Source: Planctomycetota bacterium (GTDB taxonomy: Bacteria; Planctomycetota; Planctomycetia; Gemmatales; Gemmataceae). From it: a DNA stretch of 49,569 bases. Positions within the stretch are counted from its first letter, which is position 1. The number at the start of each line of letters is the position of its first letter. The position numbers and the translations under genes are program-made. The notes beneath the pieces were generated by a model that ran no database searches, was not told where the DNA came from, and saw only the letters and a list, made by a program, of their open reading frames with translations. Positions 44,921-49,569 of the stretch are shown here, in pieces. The stretch is taken from positions 1 through 49,569 of the forward strand of contig JAIOPV010000009.1 of the NCBI GenBank assembly GCA_021413735.1, in the 5' to 3' direction.

Positions 44921-46135
44921 TCAGCCTCCTTGGTGGCTTTCTGGTGGCTTTATCTTCGGACGAAGAGCTTCCGCCACCTTCTTCATCACCTCGTCAGTCT
45001 GAAACGCCTTCTGTGCGTCAAGGTAGTGAGCGCGAGCAGTCTGCGGATGAACGCCGATTGCCGAAGCTGCTGCATCGACTGACCCCGTAGCCGCTACCGT
45101 TGCAGTGATCGCTCGGCGACGGAGTCCGTGGGCGTTGAAGTGCGGCTTGTCTGGGTGAGCTTCGTTGAACTCGCGGAAGAGGTTGTTCACCACGAAGTAC
45201 ACCGTCTTCCAACTGAAGCTATCTGGGTAGCCGTTGCTCGATTTTCGGTACTTCGGAATTTCGCTGAACAACTTCTCCCAGAGGTGCTCCTTCCCGGCCA
45301 CCGCAGTCAGGGTGCGGGAGAGTTCATCTGGCAGCGGGAGCGAGCGAGCCACTTTCGTTTTCGTCGTAGCCGCTGCGAACGTCAGGTGACCGCCACGAAG
45401 CTGCTCCGTCTTGATCTGGCACACGTCGGCCGTGCGGCTTGCGGAGATGGCCTTGAGTTCCAGCAGGGCGTGGAGCGACTTCCACTGCGGGTAGCGGCTG
45501 TGAACCCAGCTAAAGAACGCAGTCGTCTCTTCCTCTGTCGGCACCGGCTTTCGGGTGTGCTCGGCTTTCGGTGCTTTCACTCCCCGCCACAGGTTCTTCG
45601 ACAGGTAGCCGAGGGAGATCAGGTGGTTAGTAAAAGCCGACATCGAACGCAGGTAGTACGACAGCGACACCGGGCTTCGCTTGTCGCCATTCGCTTTCGG
45701 TGTGGCCAGCCAGAGTTTGCTGAAGCGACGGATGCGGTCCTCCGTCACTTCGAGCGGACTTGCGACTTCAGGCAGCACCTCCCGAAACGCCCTCACCCCC
45801 GAACGGAACCCCCGGAGAGTCTCCGCTCGCGTGTGAGGGCTGGTCTTCTCGACTTCGTCAAGCAACTCGTCCCAGCTTCGCCGTTCCTTGCTCGGGAACA
45901 TTGACGGTGGCCGGAACAGATCGCGAATCAGTTTTGCTGCATCAGCGTGAAACTCCGCTGGCGGTGACTTGATCTTCGGGCTGTAGTCGTGCGTGGTGAG
46001 CAGCCGCTTCCGCTTGCCATCCGGACCAATGAACACCACGCACCACTTGCCGCGATCCGGTCGCGGATTCGGTGAGTACGGCACTTTCTCATCGTCGCCG
46101 CCGATGTCAGCGAGGTGACTGAACCGCTTGGCCAT
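44921..46135 (-). CDS. Tyrosine-family site-specific integrase
   Basis: A 404-residue recombinase. An N-terminal arm-type region is followed by a core-binding SAM-like domain (about 85-190) and a catalytic domain (about 195-390). The catalytic set is Arg234 (ISASRTADV), Lys in the KTKVA turn, His336 and Arg339 (HGLRRR), and the nucleophile Tyr371 (ARAHYLDA). It should integrate and excise the element at the tRNA fragment 53 bp beyond its stop. GGGAG precedes the ATG. All catalytic residues are present, so it is probably active. Confidence 0.93.
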   Translation of the reverse strand: MAKRFSHLADIGGDDEKVPYSPNPRPDRGKWCVVFIGPDGKRKRLLTTHDYSPKIKSPPAEFHADAAKLIRDLFRPPSMFPSKERRSWDELLDEVEKTSPHTRAETLRGFRSGVRAFREVLPEVASPLEVTEDRIRRFSKLWLATPKANGDKRSPVSLSYYLRSMSAFTNHLISLGYLSKNLWRGVKAPKAEHTRKPVPTEEETTAFFSWVHSRYPQWKSLHALLELKAISASRTADVCQIKTEQLRGGHLTFAAATTKTKVARSLPLPDELSRTLTAVAGKEHLWEKLFSEIPKYRKSSNGYPDSFSWKTVYFVVNNLFREFNEAHPDKPHFNAHGLRRRAITATVAATGSVDAAASAIGVHPQTARAHYLDAQKAFQTDEVMKKVAEALRPKIKPPESHQGG

Positions 46136-46210
46136 CGCGAAAGCTCCCGGTGTGAAGTGACGGTTGCATTCTACCCGCCACTGCCAGATAGAGCAATCGC
46201 TCTGGTGTAT

Positions 46211-46534
46211 TTATTTCTTCCGATGCAGAGCGAAATAGTCGAGCGCCTCGCGGGTGTAGCGGCCCGTTCTGGTCTTCTTAATCTGCGTCGCCCAGTTGCG
46301 GAAAGTGCCGTACTGCACGTTGAGGTAGGCAGCCGCCTGCTTCGCCGTCAGATACGGACTCTCGATCTGCGGCTCTGGTCGCTTCGCCTTCCCCTGCTCG
46401 TTGCGAGGCTTGGTTGTCGCTGCCTCCCAGAACCTCGGAACTCCTGTTGCTTCTCCCTTCGACGGTTTGCTTTCCGATACGAACTCCAGGCCCGTCGATA
46501 GTAGTGTCGCTTTGAAGATGGACTGAATCGCCAC
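46211..46534 (-). CDS. Excisionase-like helix-turn-helix protein
   Basis: A 107-residue protein starting at GTG 46534 with AGGGAG eight bases upstream. The C-terminal half is a MerR/HTH_17-like winged domain (YLTAKQAAAYLNVQYGTFRNW, then KTRTGRYTREALDYF), the type used by excisionases and DNA-binding factors of integrated elements. It lies 75 bp upstream of the integrase on the same strand, the classic xis-int order, and could control excision direction or transcription. Confidence 0.75.
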   Translation of the reverse strand: MAIQSIFKATLLSTGLEFVSESKPSKGEATGVPRFWEAATTKPRNEQGKAKRPEPQIESPYLTAKQAAAYLNVQYGTFRNWATQIKKTRTGRYTREALDYFALHRKK

Positions 46535-46559
46535 ACTCTGCTCCCTGTAACTGAAGCCC

Positions 46560-46927
46560 GAGCCGCACCCGCTCGGAGCTTCTGCTTCTGGTAGCGGCTG
46601 CTCCCTGCACCGCACGAACTCCCGCTCACGCAGCAACCGCTCCCGCTGCGGATGCTGCTACTGCCTGCTCCTGCATCTGCTTCTGAAGCTGCTGCCTCCC
46701 CTGGCTGGGAAGTGGGGGTCAGCCCCCCGTTGGAATCCTTCCGCTCCTCCCGCTGAAGCTCAAGCCGCAACTGAAGCCGCAGTTCCACAGCCCCTCGATC
46801 CCCACTTGACCGCCAGCCGCCGAGAGCAGCCCCAGCCGCAGTGGAAGCTCCTGCTCCAGCGGCTTCTGCTCCCACAGAAGAAGCTTCAGCTTGAGCTTCT
46901 CCTGCTTCTTTCGCTGCTTCTCCGGCT
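46560..46927. repeat. Low-complexity, CTG/GAAG-rich stretch
   Basis: Repeated short motifs (GCTGCTCC, GCTTCTGCT, GAAGCTGC and variants) fill the gap between the excisionase-like gene and the first tandem Gemmata-family gene. Open frames are found on several strands (for example Lys/Leu- or Ala/Gly-rich), but they arise from the repeat composition and have no domain. No gene is called here. Confidence 0.7.
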
Positions 46928-47650
46928 TCAACTTCTGCCGAGCACCAGATCCACTACCCAGCAGCCTCGACAGTGAGGCTGTTCACTGCGGCAGTGGTGG
47001 AGGATGGCTTCTATTTCACAGCCAGCGTCCTGAAGGGCGTCCGCGAGAATCGGCATCGCGGTGAAGTCGCGGCTGTCGTACATTTGCTGTGCCAGGGCCA
47101 GGACGGTGGAAGTTCGCCACTCCGAGGAGAAGCTGACGGGCTGAAACGGATTGCCGAATATCTCGCGCACAAGAAGACACCATTCTTCGTCTTGCGTGTA
47201 CTGCTCCAGGAGGTCTCGTTGATCCTGAAAATGCATCTCATGGAGCGAGTAACGAACATATTCGAGAACGACATCGGCGAAGTTCCTCTTTGAGTAGTCC
47301 TGCGGGTAACCGCCGAGAATGTCGTTGGATTCGCCTTCAATTGGCGTTCGGAGAACGGCTGCCTCTGCCGCAGCGTGTGCCGGATCTGTATTCAGGACTG
47401 GGGTGGGGTGAGAGTGGTGGTGGATCGCTGCCTCGTAAGCCACTTGCCGTTGTTGGTCGGTACACTTTCCATCCGCGAAAGCCTCGGCAACCTCGACGGC
47501 TTGCCGGCTTCGCTCATCTTCGAGGAGATGCCAGATACGGCGACAGCATGCGACTGCATAGAGACGTAGTTTCCTGTCGCTGGATTGAGCCTGCACGAAC
47601 TGGAGCATTGAATCAGCCTCGGCCCAGACCAGCCATTCTTCTTCGGTCAC
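46928..47650 (-). CDS. Gemmata-type expanded family protein (second in a tandem pair)
   Basis: A 240-residue protein starting at GTG 47650, with AAGGAG (partly within the upstream stop) at correct spacing; the alternative GTG at 47656 would leave no spacing. Conserved blocks are TEEEWLVW, RKLRLYAVACCRRIWHLL, a variable middle, IFGNPFQPV, MPILADALQDAGC and HCRGCWVVDLVL. The same blocks occur in the preceding gene. I recall this family as many-copied in Gemmata-like genomes, often with Ala/Trp-rich middles; function is unknown to me. The Cys/His content is notable (CCRR, HHC, HCRGC). Confidence 0.8.
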   Translation of the reverse strand: MTEEEWLVWAEADSMLQFVQAQSSDRKLRLYAVACCRRIWHLLEDERSRQAVEVAEAFADGKCTDQQRQVAYEAAIHHHSHPTPVLNTDPAHAAAEAAVLRTPIEGESNDILGGYPQDYSKRNFADVVLEYVRYSLHEMHFQDQRDLLEQYTQDEEWCLLVREIFGNPFQPVSFSSEWRTSTVLALAQQMYDSRDFTAMPILADALQDAGCEIEAILHHCRSEQPHCRGCWVVDLVLGRS

Positions 47651-47652
47651 AG

Positions 47653-48258
47653 TCACTCCTTTTCCAGCAAGATGTCAACGACCCAGCAGCCACGGCAGTG
47701 CTGCCCTAGCTCACGGCAGTGGCTCAGAAGCAGCTCACAGTCGCAACCTGCATCTTGCAGGGCATCAGCGAGAATCGGCAGTCGGTCGAAGGCACGGTCG
47801 GCGTAGATGCCAGCGGCCAGTGCGGTCACAGTGGAGGTCAGCCACTGCGGATCGAGCTTCACCGGCTGGAACGGGTTGCCGAAGACGCAGCGCAGCAGAG
47901 CAGACTGCACAGCCGGCTCAAGCCCTGCCTCCACTGCGTGAACCGAAGTCATACTGGCCGCTGCGGAGGCAGACGCAAACGTGGCTGATCCAGCAGCACG
48001 GGAGGCAGCAGGCAGGCGTCCCTGTGTGGTCCTCTGGCCGGCATACCGTGCGGCGTCCCTCTCAGTTGAGGTCGCCAGCCTCTCCGCGTATCGCTCCGCG
48101 ACTTCGATGGCACGGCGGTCGTCATCGGTCAGTTGGGAAAGAAGCGACCGGCAGCAAGCAACGGCGAATAGCCGCAGTTTCCGCTCGCTGACCCTTCCTT
48201 TGAGAAATCTCAGCATCAATACCGGATGGGTACACAACAGCCACTCTTGCTCGGTCAC
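47653..48258 (-). CDS. Gemmata-type expanded family protein (first in a tandem pair)
   Basis: A 201-residue paralogue of the next gene, starting at GTG 48258 with AGGAG seven bases upstream. Blocks: TEQEWLLC, RKLRLFAVACCRSLL, an Ala/Ser-rich middle, VFGNPFQPV, LPILADALQDAGC and HCRGCWVVDILL. The chosen start aligns exactly with that of the paralogue (V-T-E-x-E-W), which supports both. Its stop lies two bases before the next start, so they are translationally coupled. An in-frame upstream extension consists of low-complexity sequence and is rejected. Confidence 0.8.
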   Translation of the reverse strand: MTEQEWLLCTHPVLMLRFLKGRVSERKLRLFAVACCRSLLSQLTDDDRRAIEVAERYAERLATSTERDAARYAGQRTTQGRLPAASRAAGSATFASASAAASMTSVHAVEAGLEPAVQSALLRCVFGNPFQPVKLDPQWLTSTVTALAAGIYADRAFDRLPILADALQDAGCDCELLLSHCRELGQHCRGCWVVDILLEKE

Positions 48259-48261
48259 CGC

Positions 48262-48709
48262 AAGCTCCTTCTGGAAGCCGCCAGACGCAGCCGCTTCCGT
48301 AACTGCCTCAGACAACCGCCGCTGCTCTCGAAGCTGAAGCCGCTGCTCCTCCTGGCGGGGGTGTGGGGAAGAGCCCACTTGTCGAAAATCCAGCCACTCC
48401 CGGAGCCGAAACCGGCACTGCTGTCGGCTGCTGGAGCAACTTCTTCTGCTGCTGGCGGCTTCTTCTGCTGCATCCACCCCTACCCGAGCCTATCTCCGAA
48501 TACACAGTCACTCCCGAAGCCGAAGCTGGCGGAACTGCTGCTGTCGGCTGCCAGCTTCTGCTGGCGGCTTCTTCTGCTGGCCTCTGCTGCTGGCTTCTTC
48601 TTCTGCTGCTAGCTGCTTCTCCCGCCCTACCTTCTTCCCACACCCTTGCCAGCCATCGGAGCCACTGCCAGCGGCTGCCAGCGGTAGCCACGACTACCCA
48701 CAGCGGCTG
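48262..48709. repeat. Low-complexity, GCTGCT/TTCTGC-rich stretch
   Basis: About 450 bp of repeated CTTCTGCTG, GCTGGCGG and CCAGCGGCTG-type motifs, similar in style to 46560-46927. No domain is seen in any frame. It separates the ATPase-like gene from the Gemmata-family pair. Confidence 0.7.
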
Positions 48710-49569
48710 TCAGCAAGAAGCGGCGGTCTGTTCAGACTGCTTGAGTTCCTTGCGTCGTCGGTAGTACGCGGCTTGGCTCTTCCCGGTGCGACGTTCCCAC
48801 TCCCCGACTCGCTCACGGAGGCTGCCGTAGCTTCGCTCGATCTCGCTGACAACCCGCCGCTCGGCCTCCACCGTCTCCCGCCGCGACAGGTCAGTGGTCG
48901 GATGCTGCAACGCGATCACCTGCTGCTGGACGTTCGATGCGACTAGATCCCGCCAGTCGGTCTCGCAGTGGCCTGCTGCGTGCAACTGGAAGTCCTTCAG
49001 CGCTTTGTCCACGAACAGCCGCACCGACAGCCGAGCGCCCTGCGACTTGCACTCCTGGAGCAGGAAGTCTGCTACCATGCGGGCGTTTGAGGGCGAAGTG
49101 TCGCGGATGCCATCGTCGGCCAATCTGTAGATCAACGCTGTGATCTGTTCCTCGCTTGGTGAGTAGTTGACCACAACAACGCGGTCCCTGAGCGCCGTCA
49201 GTACCGCTTTATGGTGGCCATCGAGCGGCAAGTTGGAAAGACAGATAACACCACCGGAGAACTTCACGATTTTGGTCTCTTTAGCCGTCTTGTGCGTCAC
49301 TTGCCGAATCTTCGTGCCGTCGTGCGACTGCCCGAGAGCAGCGATTAGCAGTTGCAGAGCAATCGGCTGGTTGAAGAGGGCCGACACGTCATCAAGCACG
49401 ATGACGCGGTCGGGGTACTCGGCGAGTAAGGTACGCGCTCGGTGGATCACGTAATTGACGTGTAGTTTATCGTGGATGGCATTCGTTCCTTTCTCGGAGG
49501 ATGCCATCGTGCCCGACGTGATCACTCGTTCCCGACCTGACGTGGACGTCGCCCAAACCTGGGCACAAC
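48710..49569 (-). CDS. ATPase-like protein of the element, 5' end outside the window
   Basis: At least 286 residues; the frame stays open to the window edge, so the N-terminus is missing. A Walker B-like segment is visible (YPDRVIVLDDVSALF), followed by KFSGGVICLSNLPLDG, a sensor-1-like segment, and TALRDRVVVVNYSP, as in AAA/RecA-like ATPases of plasmid- and phage-type elements. The Walker A would be upstream and is not seen. The C-terminus is basic and helical (ERVGEWERRTGKSQAAYYRRRKEL), resembling a DNA-binding helix-turn-helix. It may be a replication or transposition ATPase; the exact family is not certain. Confidence 0.6.
   Translation of the reverse strand, partial: CAQVWATSTSGRERVITSGTMASSEKGTNAIHDKLHVNYVIHRARTLLAEYPDRVIVLDDVSALFNQPIALQLLIAALGQSHDGTKIRQVTHKTAKETKIVKFSGGVICLSNLPLDGHHKAVLTALRDRVVVVNYSPSEEQITALIYRLADDGIRDTSPSNARMVADFLLQECKSQGARLSVRLFVDKALKDFQLHAAGHCETDWRDLVASNVQQQVIALQHPTTDLSRRETVEAERRVVSEIERSYGSLRERVGEWERRTGKSQAAYYRRRKELKQSEQTAASC

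Larger units (their letters stand above)
44827..49569. mobile_element. End of an integrated element, truncated by the window
   Basis: The tRNA-derived end at 44827, integrase, excisionase-like HTH protein, two tandem Gemmata-family proteins, low-complexity stretches and an ATPase-like protein are all on the minus strand and read towards the tRNA end. The outer limit lies beyond the window. No capsid, conjugation or defence gene is seen in the visible part, so the element type is open. Confidence 0.6.

Noticed and set aside
46719-46931. 70-codon Lys/Leu-rich minus-strand ORF
   Set aside because: Lies wholly in a low-complexity stretch and has no domain; composition explains it.

Overview
The window looks like chromosomal DNA of a Gemmataceae-type planctomycete. 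The evidence is three DUF1559 proteins (prepilin-type N-terminus, C-terminal H-x-GG...DG motif), many secreted proteins with planctomycete architectures (PPC repeats, alpha/alpha-toroid plus HEAT, DUF4838), an FHA/STAS and Ser/Thr-kinase cluster, and two members of a protein family I recall as strongly expanded in Gemmata-like genomes. The DNA is GC-rich by eye; no composition was computed.

Left part (1-20.9 kb): a 29-bp tandem array at the edge; a PQQ-type beta-propeller protein; a REP-associated tyrosine transposase (RAYT) beside a large inverted repeat; a secreted alpha/beta hydrolase; a parvulin-type isomerase; lipoproteins and small membrane proteins; a lone ParB-domain protein; glycyl-tRNA synthetase; a DUF1559/lipoprotein pair; SMP-30-type lactonase followed by a Tat-exported sulfite-oxidase-like protein; two tandem secreted toroid/HEAT paralogues; a second DUF1559 protein; and an enolase-superfamily dehydratase. 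Palindromic repeats of several families sit in the gaps between genes.

Middle (21-38 kb): a compact signalling cluster (FHA-STAS protein divergent from a Ser/Thr kinase with a degenerate receiver tail, then a small FHA protein), RhlE helicase, two NtrC-type sigma-54 activators, RsmD, ADP-heptose epimerase HldD convergent with an ArnT-like glycosyltransferase that carries an in-frame repeat insertion, a third toroid protein, a PPC-repeat protein and a glycine-rich repeat protein.

Right part (38-49.6 kb): a gene-poor stretch, a DUF4838 protein, a remnant of a chromate transporter, a PiT phosphate transporter, a third DUF1559 gene with its lipoprotein, and then the end of an integrated element. 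The element boundary is a 3' fragment of a tRNA with a CAT anticodon loop, next to a tyrosine integrase, an excisionase-like HTH protein, two tandem Gemmata-family genes between low-complexity stretches, and the C-terminal part of an ATPase-like protein that runs off the window.

Most promising for a new system: the FHA-STAS / kinase-pseudoreceiver / FHA cluster with 21-bp direct repeats in the kinase upstream region, and the tRNA-Met-associated element at the right edge. Starts were chosen from Shine-Dalgarno matches, signal peptides and family length; functional names rest on motifs read by eye, since no database search was possible.
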